Shown: one piece after another, positions 24,861 to 33,139 of the stretch
Numbering within the stretch: position 1 is the first letter of the stretch
How the letters are laid out: each line of letters begins with the position of its first letter
From: Methylibium rhizosphaerae
GTDB taxonomy: Bacteria > Pseudomonadota > Gammaproteobacteria > Burkholderiales > Burkholderiaceae_C
Length of the DNA stretch: 64,000 nt
Reading direction: 5' to 3'
Assembly (NCBI RefSeq): GCF_006386545.1
Contig: NZ_SWAR01000031.1
Coordinates: 1 to 64,000, forward strand
Translations under genes and position numbers: made by a program
Notes under the pieces: generated by a model
Told to the model about the DNA's origin: nothing
Database searches by the model: none
Seen by the model: only the letters and a program-made list of their open reading frames with translations

Positions 24861-26032
24861 ACGTGCTGACCTTGCGAGGGCTGTGCGTGGCCTACGGCGA
24901 GCGTTCGGTACTCGAAGGTGTCGACCTCGACCTGCCGCCGCGGGGCGTCACCGTGCTGCTGGGACCCAGCGGCGCCGGCAAGTCGACCCTGCTGCGCACG
25001 CTGGCCGGCGAAAACGCGGGCCACCCGTCCGTTCGCATCGAGGGCCGCATCGACTACGCGGTGCCCGGCGAGCGCCCGCCGCTGGTCATGCAGAAGGCCC
25101 GGCTGCCGCTGTCGAGCGTGTTCGAGAACCTGGTGCACGACTGGCCCGAGCGCGCCAGCCTCACTGCCGCGCAGCAGCAGGCGCACCTCACCGGGTGGTT
25201 GGCTTCGCTGGGGCTGGAGTCGCTCGCACTGCAGCTGCACGTGCCCGTCGTGGAGCTTCCGCTGACCGAACAGCGGCTCGTGCCGTTGTTGCGCCGCGCC
25301 AGGGTGGCCACGCCGCTGCTGCTGGTGGACGAACCCACCGCCGGCCTGTCCGACGCGCAGGCCGAGCCGGTGCTGGCGGTGCTGCGGCAGCTAGGCCGCG
25401 ACCGTTCGCTGCTGGTGGCCATGCACCATCTGGGCCACAGCCACAGCGTCGCCGATGCGGTGGTGCTGCTCCACCCGACGCATGCGCCGCGTACGCTCGG
25501 CCCCAGCCGGTTTGCCTGGCTGCTGCCCGGCCGGCTCGCCGGCACGCCCTGGCCGGGCCTGGTGCAGCCGCCGGCCTACGACCTCGACCTGCTCCAGCGC
25601 GTGGGTGTCACCCGGCTCATCTCGGTGGCCGACCGGCCGTTCCGGGCCGACCTGGCGGCGCCGCACGGCATCGAGGTCGAACACGAGCCCATGGTGTACA
25701 TGCAGCCGCCCGGCATCGAGCAGGCCATCTCGCTGTGCCTTCGCATCGACGCATCGCTGGCGCGCGGCGACGTGATTGCGGTGCATTGCCGCGCCGGGCT
25801 GGGCCGCACCGGCACGACGCTCGCGGCCTACTGGCTCTGGCAACGCGAAGGGCGCCTCGGCGGCGAACAGTGCCTGGAGCAGGTCCGCCGCTGCCACCCC
25901 GGCTGGGTGCAGTCGCAGGCGCAGATCGATTTCCTCCATGCGTTCGCGCCGGCCGTCGCCCGCGTGAAGTCCTCCTTGCCGCGTCCCGGCAGCCCCGGCC
26001 AGGGCGGCGAACGGGCTACATCGGCCTGCTGA
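24857..26032 (+). CDS. ABC ATPase fused to a tyrosine/dual-specificity phosphatase
   Basis: The 391-residue protein joins two catalytic domains. Residues 1-225 are an ABC nucleotide-binding domain: Walker A GPSGAGKST near 36-44, a Q-loop in PLVMQK, Walker B LLLVDEPT, and an H-loop in AMHHLGHS. The signature L-S-G-G-Q is replaced by LTEQR, so it may not function as a normal transporter dimer. Residues 245-375 are a cysteine phosphatase domain with the active-site loop HCRAGLGRTGTT (C-x5-R) and a plausible WPD-like region before it. No permease or binding protein is encoded nearby. The role is unknown; phosphate release from a protein or small molecule controlled by ATP binding is one guess. 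It starts with a GTG overlapping the short upstream ORF. Confidence 0.88.
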   Translation: MNVLTLRGLCVAYGERSVLEGVDLDLPPRGVTVLLGPSGAGKSTLLRTLAGENAGHPSVRIEGRIDYAVPGERPPLVMQKARLPLSSVFENLVHDWPERASLTAAQQQAHLTGWLASLGLESLALQLHVPVVELPLTEQRLVPLLRRARVATPLLLVDEPTAGLSDAQAEPVLAVLRQLGRDRSLLVAMHHLGHSHSVADAVVLLHPTHAPRTLGPSRFAWLLPGRLAGTPWPGLVQPPAYDLDLLQRVGVTRLISVADRPFRADLAAPHGIEVEHEPMVYMQPPGIEQAISLCLRIDASLARGDVIAVHCRAGLGRTGTTLAAYWLWQREGRLGGEQCLEQVRRCHPGWVQSQAQIDFLHAFAPAVARVKSSLPRPGSPGQGGERATSAC

Positions 26033-26123
26033 CCCACAACGACAGTCCCATGAACAGGATGGCGCCGGAGACGGCCCCTGCTGCATCGCTCGCGTGGCAT
26101 CGCTGCCAAAAGGAAACTGCCTC

Positions 26124-26783
26124 ATGAACCCCGCGCCTGCCGTTTTCGGCGTGACCCATGTCCGGCTGCCCGTGCGCAGCCTTTCCCGCGCGCAGGCGCT
26201 GTATGGCGGCCTGCTCGGCTTCGAGCAGCGCGCCCAGGGCGCGGGCTGGCTCGAGCTGGATGCAGGCGGCACGGTGGGCCTGCGGCTGGTGGAGGTCGAG
26301 CGCACCGAGCACAACGCCTGCCTGCGGCTGCTGGTGGCGGACGTGGATGCCGTGCTCGATGCGCTGCTGACGATTGGCGGCTGCGCGCTGGTCCACGATG
26401 TGGCACGCACGCCGGAGATGACGCTTTGCGCGACCGTGTGCGACGCCGACGGCAACCTGCTGACCGTGTGGCGCGCGCTCACCGAGGACGAATACGACAC
26501 GCCGCCGGAGCTGCCCACGGTGCTGACCTGGCAGGCTGATGCCGATGCGCTGCTCAAGCAGCTGCTGAAGGCGGTACCGGCGCTGTTTCGCAGCCTGGCG
26601 CGGCGCAAGGTGGTGCGGGTGGCAGAAGAACTTGCGGGCCGCAGCCGGGTCGTGACCCGCGAGGACGTGATCCGCGGCTTCATCCTGGCCAGCCCGAAGA
26701 TCGCGCGTGAGCGCAACCGCAAGCCGCTGGTGGACGCGGGTATCGACGTCAGCCGGTATCAGGCCGATTGGGACGCGGAGTAG
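26124..26783 (+). CDS. VOC domain protein with C-terminal PCP_red domain
   Basis: The 219-residue protein has an N-terminal VOC (glyoxalase/bleomycin resistance) fold at residues 1-125 (VTHVRLPVRSLSRAQALYGGLLGFEQRA ... VCDADGNLLTVWR). A C-terminal helical domain follows at about 145-219. It contains VRVAEELAGRSRVVTREDVIRGF, matching the PCP_red domain seen at the end of light-independent protochlorophyllide reductase subunit B. The usual VOC metal ligands are not obvious. The ATG at 26124 is chosen because AAAGGAA lies just before it. It follows the ABC-phosphatase gene by 91 bp and could be co-transcribed. Confidence 0.75.
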   Translation: MNPAPAVFGVTHVRLPVRSLSRAQALYGGLLGFEQRAQGAGWLELDAGGTVGLRLVEVERTEHNACLRLLVADVDAVLDALLTIGGCALVHDVARTPEMTLCATVCDADGNLLTVWRALTEDEYDTPPELPTVLTWQADADALLKQLLKAVPALFRSLARRKVVRVAEELAGRSRVVTREDVIRGFILASPKIARERNRKPLVDAGIDVSRYQADWDAE

Positions 26784-26820
26784 CGGGCGGCGCGCACGGC
26801 GCCGAGAGTGGACAGGCCGC

Positions 26821-27249
26821 TCAGGCCTTGATCGAGCCGCCGGCCCTGGGGCCGCTGGTCAGGCCCTGGGCCGAGTAGACGCCGCCGCCGTGCTGGCGCG
26901 GCATCAGCACGTCGATCGCGCGGTCGAGCGCGGCGGTGGCGCGTGCCAGCGATTCGCGCTGTGCGGCCATCTGGCCGCTGGCCTGCGCCAGCCGGTGGCG
27001 CAGGGGGCGCGGCACATGGCCCTGGCGGGCGGCCTGGGTGAAGCCGTCCAGCGCCCGCGCGAGCGCCTGGTGCAGCTCGCTGGCGTGGGTTTCGATGCCC
27101 TGGCTGTCGCGCTGGAGCAGCGCGTCGCCCAGGGCGGCCAGGTGGGTCTCCACCCGTGCGATCAGGCCTTCGAGCGCCTGGCTCGCCGCCTTGGCGCTGG
27201 CGTCTTCCAGGGCCTTGCCTTCGGGGCTGCCGGGGGAGGGAATCATCAT
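26821..27249 (-). CDS. flgN: FlgN-like flagellar export chaperone
   Basis: The 142-residue helical protein sits directly after flgM, the normal place of flgN. FlgN escorts the hook-filament junction proteins FlgK and FlgL to the export gate. The sequence is a long amphipathic helix set (ALEGLIARVETHLAALGDALLQRD ... LARATAALDRAIDVLMPR) with a variable tail ending in Gly-rich residues, consistent with the poorly conserved family. Identity rests mostly on position, size and helix pattern. Start at 27249 or the adjacent ATG at 27246. Confidence 0.75.
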   Translation of the reverse strand: MMIPSPGSPEGKALEDASAKAASQALEGLIARVETHLAALGDALLQRDSQGIETHASELHQALARALDGFTQAARQGHVPRPLRHRLAQASGQMAAQRESLARATAALDRAIDVLMPRQHGGGVYSAQGLTSGPRAGGSIKA

Positions 27250-27256
27250 GGCCGGT

Positions 27257-27583
27257 TCAATGCGAGGACTTGCCGAGCAGTTCCTGTGCGTTGGCGATCA
27301 GCTTGTCGGCGATCACTTCGGCATTGACGCTGAAGCTGCCGTCGGCGATGGCCTGGCGCATGCGCTCGACCTTGTCGGCATCGAAGTCGCCGCTGCTGGC
27401 CGACAGCAGGCTGGAAGCGGTGGCAGAGAGCTTCACGGTGGTACTCCCGGGCGCAGCAGAACCGGCTTCGGCCGCCTGCAGTTGCGGCTTGGCCGCAGCC
27501 GGGGCCGCTTCCTGTGCCGCGCCGCGCGCGACCGCACCCGTGGCCTGCGCAGGCGCCGGGGTGTTGTTGTTGCCGATCTTCAT
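27257..27583 (-). CDS. flgM: anti-sigma-28 factor FlgM
   Basis: FlgM binds FliA and holds late gene expression until it is exported through the finished hook. The 108-residue protein opens MKIGN and has an Ala/Gln-rich disordered half. The conserved C-terminal FliA-binding part contains VKLSATASSLLSA and FDADKVERMRQAIADGSFSVNAEVIADKLI. The ATG at 27583 follows AAGGAG. A sigma-28-like promoter lies 46 bp upstream, so FliA should raise its own inhibitor, as in enterobacteria. Confidence 0.95.
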   Translation of the reverse strand: MKIGNNNTPAPAQATGAVARGAAQEAAPAAAKPQLQAAEAGSAAPGSTTVKLSATASSLLSASSGDFDADKVERMRQAIADGSFSVNAEVIADKLIANAQELLGKSSH

Positions 27584-27628
27584 CTAACGCTCCTTCCGGC
27601 CTGACGCGGCCGAAACATGTCCTTCGGG

Positions 27629-27655
27629 CTTTCGGCTTGCGGCCGGAAGACTTGA
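27629..27655 (-). promoter_or_regulatory. sigma-28 promoter of flgM-flgN
   Basis: On the minus strand TCAAGTCT (27655-27648) is followed after 11 bp by GCCGAAAG (27636-27629). Each half has 6 of 8 matches to TAAAGTTT / GCCGATAA. It sits between flgA and flgM, where flgM class III promoters are known in other bacteria. Confidence 0.75.
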
Positions 27656-27684
27656 GGACCCATTTGCAACATTTCGTTCATGCG

Positions 27685-28407
27685 TCACAGGCGGATCTCC
27701 ACCTGCCGCTCGCCGACCGGGGTGCCGGTCACGATACGTCCGTTATCGGTACGCACCCGCGCAGCTTGACCCTCTATTCCGGGGGTGACCGCCTGGCCCT
27801 CGGAAGACACCGCGAAACCCGGGCCCTGCGCCACCAGCTTGACCGTTTCGCCGGCGGCGAACCATTGCCGTGCCTTCAGGTGCGACTGCCGCAGCGTCTG
27901 CCCCGGGGCCAGCGCACGCGCCAGCGGGCGCCCCACGGCGGCGGCCGGATCCAGCAGCGCGGGGGAGGGCTCCTCGGCCAGGTCGACTTCGGCCAGGCGC
28001 AGGTCGGCGGCGGCGAGCTGCTGGCCCTGGCCAAGGCTGGCGCCCGCCACCACGGCCTGGCCATACACCTTGACGGTGACCGGCAGGTAGACGTTCCAGT
28101 GCACCGGGCCTTGCACGCAGCGCATGCCGACGCGGCTCCTGCCCCACAGGCGGGTGCCGGCCGGCAGGTAGGGCTGGATCTTTTGGCAGGGCGCGAGCTT
28201 CAGGCGTGCGTCGAGCTGGCCGATCGTGAATTCCACACGGGTGCCGGCCGGGGCCGACTTCGTTTCGCGCGACAGCAGCGCGCGCAGTTCGTCGGCCGTG
28301 TCCGGCGGCGGAGCCGTCTGCGCACGCGCGGCCGCCGCGGCCACCATCAGGACGATGGCCACCAGCAGGTAGGACAGTGCAGCGGGCAGGTACGGGGACT
28401 TCATCAC
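27685..28407 (-). CDS. flgA: P-ring assembly chaperone FlgA
   Basis: FlgA is a periplasmic helper for assembly of the FlgI P-ring. The 240-residue protein begins with a signal peptide (hydrophobic 10-28, ending AAARA). It contains the conserved domain with LAPCQKIQPYLPAGTRLWGRSRVGMRC (two Cys), an SAF-like middle, and ends in ARVRTDNGRIVTGTPVGERQVEIRL, the standard FlgA tail. It is divergent to flgB with an FlhDC-like box in between. Start at 28407 or the next ATG at 28404. Confidence 0.95.
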   Translation of the reverse strand: MMKSPYLPAALSYLLVAIVLMVAAAAARAQTAPPPDTADELRALLSRETKSAPAGTRVEFTIGQLDARLKLAPCQKIQPYLPAGTRLWGRSRVGMRCVQGPVHWNVYLPVTVKVYGQAVVAGASLGQGQQLAAADLRLAEVDLAEEPSPALLDPAAAVGRPLARALAPGQTLRQSHLKARQWFAAGETVKLVAQGPGFAVSSEGQAVTPGIEGQAARVRTDNGRIVTGTPVGERQVEIRL

Positions 28408-28448
28408 ACGCTCACTGTAGAAGCGTTCGCGCCGGCGGGTGGCCCGGA

Positions 28449-28491
28449 AATGGCCGAAAGAACGCCCCTTATTCCCGCTAATGTTTTGCCG
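28449..28491. promoter_or_regulatory. FlhDC-like box between flgA and flgB
   Basis: AATGGCCGAAAGAACG (28449-28464) agrees with the enterobacterial FlhDC half-site AATGGCAGAAATAGCG at 13 of 16 bases. After exactly 11 bp, CGCTAATGTTTTGCCG (28476-28491) resembles the inverted half. The box lies between divergent flgA and flgB, the same place as in E. coli. A TAATGTTT at 28479-28486 may also serve as a sigma-28-like -35. Confidence 0.65.
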
Positions 28492-28549
28492 GCCGCGGTC
28501 AAAGAATGCCAGCCATTCCGCTCAAAGCCCCCAAAGGGCAGGTGACGCC

Positions 28550-28954
28550 ATGCTGGACCGATTGACCAACACGCTCGACTTCCAGAGCCAGGCCCTGGTG
28601 CTTCGCTCGGAGCGCCAGCGCCTGATCGCCAGCAACATCGCCAATGCCGACACGCCGGGCTACGTGGCCCGCGAGATGGACTTCGCCGCCGCACTGAAGC
28701 AGGCCACCGGGCAGATGCCGGTCGCCGGCGCCATGGCCGCCACGCAGCCGGGGCACATCGCGCCGGCCGCGGGCGCGCGCGCCGAGGCCAACCTGCTGTA
28801 TGCCGCGCCCAGCCAGACCAACCTCGACCGCAACACGGTGGACATGGACCGCGAGCGCGCCAACTTCGCCGACAACGCGGTGAAGTACGAGGCCACGCTG
28901 CGTTTCATCAACGGGCAGGTCAAGACCATGCTCAGCGCCATCACCGGCCAGTAA
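28550..28954 (+). CDS. flgB: flagellar proximal rod protein FlgB
   Basis: FlgB is one of the proximal rod proteins. The 134-residue sequence carries the axial-protein signature RQRLIASNIANADTPGYVAREMDF. It ends NAVKYEATLRFINGQVKTMLSAITGQ, matching the family's C-terminal helix. The ATG at 28550 is chosen over upstream frames because it gives the normal MLDRLTNTLDFQ N-terminus. First gene of the flgB-flgL run. Confidence 0.97.
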   Translation: MLDRLTNTLDFQSQALVLRSERQRLIASNIANADTPGYVAREMDFAAALKQATGQMPVAGAMAATQPGHIAPAAGARAEANLLYAAPSQTNLDRNTVDMDRERANFADNAVKYEATLRFINGQVKTMLSAITGQ

Positions 28955-28973
28955 GACATCAAAGGAGTCGCAG

Positions 28974-29378
28974 ATGTCCATGCTCCGCATCTTCAACGTG
29001 GCCGGCAGCGCGGTGAGCGCGCAGAGCCAGCGGCTGAACACGGTGGCCTCCAACCTGGCCAACGCCGACACGGTGGCCGGCCCCGACGGCCAGAGCTACA
29101 AGGCGCGCCAGGTCGTGTTCCAGACGGTGCAGATGGGCGACGTGGGCGCCGCCGGCGTGAAGGTGAGCCAGGTCACCGAAGACCAGACCGCCGGCCGCCG
29201 CGTGCACGACCCGAAGCACCCGCAGGCCGATGGCGAGGGCTACGTCACCTACAGCAACGTGAACGCGGTGGAGGAGATGGTCAACATGATCTCGGCCTCG
29301 CGCTCCTACCAGAACAACATCGAAGTGATGAACACGGCCAAGACGCTGCTGCTCAAGACACTTCAAATGGGCTCTTGA
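28974..29378 (+). CDS. flgC: flagellar proximal rod protein FlgC
   Basis: The 134-residue rod protein starts MSMLRIFNVAGSAVSAQSQRLNTVASNLANADT, the standard FlgC opening. It ends SRSYQNNIEVMNTAKTLLLKTLQMG. AAGGAG precedes the start. It lies 19 bp after flgB in the same operon. Confidence 0.98.
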   Translation: MSMLRIFNVAGSAVSAQSQRLNTVASNLANADTVAGPDGQSYKARQVVFQTVQMGDVGAAGVKVSQVTEDQTAGRRVHDPKHPQADGEGYVTYSNVNAVEEMVNMISASRSYQNNIEVMNTAKTLLLKTLQMGS

Positions 29379-29403
29379 AGAGTAAGAGGAAGAGGGACTG
29401 GCG

Positions 29404-30057
29404 ATGACGACTGCGGTCAACAACACCACCAACCCGTATGCCGCGCTCAACGCCGGCTCGGGCAGCAAGGCCGACGCCACCAGCGAGGCCGCCGACCGGT
29501 TCCTGAAGCTGCTGGTCACGCAGATGCAGAACCAGGACCCGCTGAACCCGATGGACAACGCGCAGGTCACCAGCCAGATGGCGCAGATCAGCACCGTCTC
29601 CGGCATCGAGAAGCTCAACGTGGGCATCGAGTCGATGACCAGCCAGTTCACCCAGATGCAGGCGCTGCAGGGCGCTTCGCTGGTGGGCCGCAAGGTGCTG
29701 CTCGAGGGCGACACGCTCGCGGTGGCCAACGGCAAGGGGGCCGCCGGCTTCGAGCTGGCCGGCGCTGCCGACAACGTGAAGGTCGAGATCCTGTCGCCCT
29801 CGGGCCGGGTGATCGACACGCTGCAGCTGGGCGCGCAGAGCGCCGGCCGCCACGGCTTCGAATGGACCGCCAACGGCGTCACCGACAACAGCGGGCTGCG
29901 CTTCCGCGTGACCGCCACCACCGGTGCGGTGAAGGTGGGCACCACCCCGCTGGTGGGCGACGTGGTGAACGCCGTGTCGACCGCCGGCGACAAGCTTTCG
30001 CTCGAACTGCTGGGCGGCCGCACGGTGGCCTACAGCGACATCAAGGCGTTCTCCTGA
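29404..30057 (+). CDS. flgD: hook capping protein FlgD
   Basis: FlgD caps the growing hook and is later discarded. The 217-residue protein has the conserved N-terminal RFLKLLVTQMQNQDPLNPMDNAQVTSQMAQISTVSGIEKLN. A FlgD Ig-like/Tudor region follows (VKVEILSPSGRVIDTLQLG), with the tail LLGGRTVAYSDIKAFS. AGAGGAAGAGGG before the ATG provides the RBS. Confidence 0.97.
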   Translation: MTTAVNNTTNPYAALNAGSGSKADATSEAADRFLKLLVTQMQNQDPLNPMDNAQVTSQMAQISTVSGIEKLNVGIESMTSQFTQMQALQGASLVGRKVLLEGDTLAVANGKGAAGFELAGAADNVKVEILSPSGRVIDTLQLGAQSAGRHGFEWTANGVTDNSGLRFRVTATTGAVKVGTTPLVGDVVNAVSTAGDKLSLELLGGRTVAYSDIKAFS

Positions 30058-30100
30058 ACCGCCGCCAGAACCAACACACCGCTACCAACAAGGAATCAGC

Positions 30101-31363
30101 ATGGGCTTCCAGCAAGGTCTTTCGGGTCTGAGCGCCTCCAGCCGCAACCTCGACGTGATCGGCAACAACGTGGCCAACGCCAACACCTTCGGCTCGAAGG
30201 TGGCGCGCGCCGAGTTCGCCGACGTGTATGCCACCTCGATGACCGGCGCCGGCACCAACAGCGTGGGCATCGGCGTGCAGGTGGCCGCGGTGGCGCAGCA
30301 GTTCACCCAGGGCAACGTCACCACCACCGACAACCCGATGGACATCGCCATCAACGGCGCCGGGTTCTTCCAGGTGAGCGATGGCCGCAATCCGACGATG
30401 TACACCCGCAACGGCCAGTTCAAGATCGACCGCGAGGGCTACATCGTCAACAACCAGCGCCAGCGCCTGCTGGGCTACCGCGCCGACGCGACCGGCAACA
30501 TCGTGCCGGCGCAGGCCACGCCGATCCAGCTGCCCACGGTGGGCATCGCGCCGCGCGCCACCGACCAGATCACGATGGAGCTGAACCTCGACTCGCGCGC
30601 CGCCGTCACCCGGCCGGCCGGCGGGGGCATCGACTTCAACGACCCGACCACCTACAACAACGCCACCTCGGTGACGGCCTACGACGCGCTCGGCCAGGAC
30701 ATCTCGCTGACCTACTACTTCCAGAAGACCGGCAACGGCACCTGGGACGTGTACGTCACCGCCAACGGCAGCACCGTCAACGGCACCGCAGCCGCGCCGC
30801 TGCCGGTCACCTCGGCCACCTTCAACGCCGGCGGCACGACCCCGACTTTCGTGCCCGACCCGCCCACCATCAACATCCCGGCCGGCCTCACCAACTCGTC
30901 GGGCGCGCTGATCGCCACGCCGCTGGCGATTCCGTTCGACATGGACAACGCCACGCAGTACGGCGCGAGCTTCGGCGTGACCAACCTGACGCAGACCGGC
31001 TATGCGCCGGGCCAGCTCACCAGCATCACGATCGAGGGCAACGGCATCATCATGGCCCGCTACTCGAACGGGCAGTCGCAGCCGGCCGGCCAGATCGAGA
31101 TCGCCACCTTCCGCAATGCCCAGGGCCTGCAACCCATGGGCGGCAACGCCTGGAACGCCACCTACGCGTCGGGCGACGCGGTGGTTGGCGTGCCGGGCGA
31201 CGGCAACATGGGCGTGCTGCAGGCCGGTGCGCTGGAGGAGTCGAACGTCGACCTGACCGCCGAGCTGGTGAACATGATCACCGCCCAGCGCAACTACCAG
31301 GCCAACGCGCAGACGATCAAGACGCAGGACCAGGTGCTGCAGACGCTGGTCAACTTGCGGTAG
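30101..31363 (+). CDS. flgE: flagellar hook protein FlgE
   Basis: FlgE builds the hook. The 420-residue protein has the N-terminal axial motif GFQQGLSGLSASSRNLDVIGNNVANANTFGSK and a variable surface domain in the middle (Thr/Pro-rich around 180-290). The C-terminal signature VDLTAELVNMITAQRNYQANAQTIKTQDQVLQTLVNLR follows. AAGGA lies before the ATG. A palindromic GTCAC repeat follows the stop codon. Confidence 0.98.
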   Translation: MGFQQGLSGLSASSRNLDVIGNNVANANTFGSKVARAEFADVYATSMTGAGTNSVGIGVQVAAVAQQFTQGNVTTTDNPMDIAINGAGFFQVSDGRNPTMYTRNGQFKIDREGYIVNNQRQRLLGYRADATGNIVPAQATPIQLPTVGIAPRATDQITMELNLDSRAAVTRPAGGGIDFNDPTTYNNATSVTAYDALGQDISLTYYFQKTGNGTWDVYVTANGSTVNGTAAAPLPVTSATFNAGGTTPTFVPDPPTINIPAGLTNSSGALIATPLAIPFDMDNATQYGASFGVTNLTQTGYAPGQLTSITIEGNGIIMARYSNGQSQPAGQIEIATFRNAQGLQPMGGNAWNATYASGDAVVGVPGDGNMGVLQAGALEESNVDLTAELVNMITAQRNYQANAQTIKTQDQVLQTLVNLR

Positions 31364-31429
31364 TGACCAGTGACTGGTGACTGGTGACTTGTGAATTCAC
31401 GAGTCACGAGTCACTGGTCACCAGTCACT
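31362..31429. repeat. GTGACTGG/CCAGTCAC palindromic repeat between flgE and flgF
   Basis: The stretch begins within the flgE stop codon. About 37 bases on the left are 31/37 complementary to the 37 on the right, centred on a GAATTC near 31396. Each arm is itself built from 7-base units such as GTGACTG. The transcript would form a long hairpin between flgE and flgF. Similar words occur at 5060-5094 and 33140-33160. Confidence 0.8.
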
Positions 31430-31448
31430 GCGACGAAGGAGCAAAGCC

Positions 31449-32177
31449 ATGGATCGGATGATCTATCTGTCGATGTCGGGGGCGAAGGCCACCATGCAGC
31501 GGCAGGAGGTGCTGTCGAACAACCTCGCGAACGTCTCGACGGTCGGCTTCCGGGCCGAGCTGCAGGCGTTTCGTGCAGTGCCGGTGCAAGGCGACGGTGC
31601 GTCGACGCGGGTCTATGCGCTCGAAACCACCACCGGCTACAACCCGGACGCCGGCGCCGTGACGGCCACCGGCCGCAACCTCGACGTGGCGATGCAGGGC
31701 AATGCCTGGCTGGCCGTGCAGGGGCTCGACGGCACCGAGGCCTACACCCGGGCCGGCTCGCTGCAGGTGAATGCCGAAGGCGTGCTGGTGAGCAGCGGCA
31801 ACGGATTGACGGTGCTGGGCGACGGCGGCCCGATCACCCTGCCCACCAACACCACGCCGTCGATCGCGCCGGACGGCACGGTCACCGTGAAGCAGCCCAA
31901 CGGCACCGTGCTGCCGGTCGGCCGGCTGAAGCTGGTGACGCCGGAGGCGGCGCTCGAGCGCGGCACCGACGGCCTCTTTCGCGCACCCGAAGGCGAGCTG
32001 CCGGCGGATCCGAATGCGCGGCTGCAGGACGGAGCGCTGGAAGGCTCCAACGTCAGCCCGGTGGAGACGATGGTGGCGATGATCGCCGCGGCCCGGCAGT
32101 TCGAGGCGCAGATGAAGATGGTGCAGACCGCCGAGGCGGATGAGCAGGCGGCTGCGAAGCTGCTGTCTTCCGGTTGA
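31449..32177 (+). CDS. flgF: flagellar proximal rod protein FlgF
   Basis: The 242-residue rod protein opens MDRMIYLSMSGAKATMQRQEVLSNNLANVSTVGF. It ends LEGSNVSPVETMVAMIAAARQFEAQMKMVQTAE, both as expected for FlgF. GAAGGAG is placed 7 bp before the start. Between its end and flgG there is an unusually long gap of 177 bp that holds regulatory-looking sequence. Confidence 0.97.
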   Translation: MDRMIYLSMSGAKATMQRQEVLSNNLANVSTVGFRAELQAFRAVPVQGDGASTRVYALETTTGYNPDAGAVTATGRNLDVAMQGNAWLAVQGLDGTEAYTRAGSLQVNAEGVLVSSGNGLTVLGDGGPITLPTNTTPSIAPDGTVTVKQPNGTVLPVGRLKLVTPEAALERGTDGLFRAPEGELPADPNARLQDGALEGSNVSPVETMVAMIAAARQFEAQMKMVQTAEADEQAAAKLLSSG

Positions 32178-32258
32178 TTGCTTTCGGGCTGTTCCAAACG
32201 ACAAGATGAAACGGCACGAAAGCAGTTGGGAGCCACCCGACGCAAAAGGGGGCCGGTC

Positions 32259-32325
32259 GAAGGCAAAGATAGCCGCCCTTCCAGCCTCTATTCGGGCTAA
32301 AGCTCCGCCGCTCCAAGGCCAAGAA
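32259..32325 (+). promoter_or_regulatory. FlhDC-like box and sigma-28-like promoter before flgG
   Basis: GAAGGCAAAGATAGCC (32259-32274; 11 of 16 to the FlhDC half-site) is followed after 11 bp by CTCTATTCGGGCTAAA (32286-32301; 9 of 16 to the inverted half). Overlapping its end, TAAAGCTC (32298-32305) is 12 bp from GCCAAGAA (32318-32325), which matches GCCGATAA at 6 of 8. This suggests an internal promoter for flgG onwards. Confidence 0.5.
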
Positions 32326-32354
32326 TCCAGGCCATCACTCCCGGAAGTACGACC

Positions 32355-33137
32355 ATGATGCGTTCCCTGTGGATCTCCAAGACCGGCATGGAAGCCCAGC
32401 AGACCCAGCTGGACCACATCTCGCACAACCTCGCGAACTCGGCCACCAACGGCTACAAGCGCTCGCACGCCGTGTTCGAGGACCTCATGTACCAGAACCT
32501 GCGCCAGGCGGGTGCCAACAGCTCCGAGCAGACGCAGCTGCCCACCGGCCTGCAGGTGGGCCTGGGCACACGTGCTGCCGCCACCACGCGCCAGTTCTCG
32601 CAGGGCAACCTGCAGCAGAGCACCAACCCGCTCGACCTCGCAGTCAAGGGCAACGGCTTCTTCCAGATCCAGCTGCCCGACGGCACCACCGGCTACACCC
32701 GCGACGGCGCATTCCAGGTCGATGCACAGGGCCAGCTGGTCACCAACAACGGCTACGTCGTGCAGCCGGGTATCACCATCCCGGCCAATGCGCAAAGCAT
32801 CACCATCGCCGACGACGGCACGGTGAGCGTGGCGCTGCCCGGCCAGGCCACGCCGCAGGCGGTGGGCCAGCTGCAGCTCGCGAGCTTCGTCAACCCGGCC
32901 GGCCTCGACCCCAAGGGGCAGAACCTCTACGCCGAAACCGCGGCCTCGGGCACGCCCAACACCGGCGCGCCCGGCAGCAACGGCCTGGGCCAGCTGGCAC
33001 AGGGTTTCGTCGAGACGTCGAACGTCAACGTGGTCGAGGAACTGGTCGCGATGATCCAGACCCAGCGCGCCTACGAGCTCAACTCGAAGGCGATCCAGAC
33101 CTCCGACCAGATGCTCCAGCGCCTCGGGCAGCTGTGA
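32355..33137 (+). CDS. flgG: flagellar distal rod protein FlgG
   Basis: FlgG forms the distal rod. The 260-residue protein starts [47 protein letters not shown] and ends [37 protein letters not shown]. Length and both ends are typical. The start may be the ATG at 32355 or 32358. Its stop is followed at once by a GTGACTGG palindrome. Confidence 0.98.
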   Translation: MMRSLWISKTGMEAQQTQLDHISHNLANSATNGYKRSHAVFEDLMYQNLRQAGANSSEQTQLPTGLQVGLGTRAAATTRQFSQGNLQQSTNPLDLAVKGNGFFQIQLPDGTTGYTRDGAFQVDAQGQLVTNNGYVVQPGITIPANAQSITIADDGTVSVALPGQATPQAVGQLQLASFVNPAGLDPKGQNLYAETAASGTPNTGAPGSNGLGQLAQGFVETSNVNVVEELVAMIQTQRAYELNSKAIQTSDQMLQRLGQL

Positions 33138-33139
33138 GT

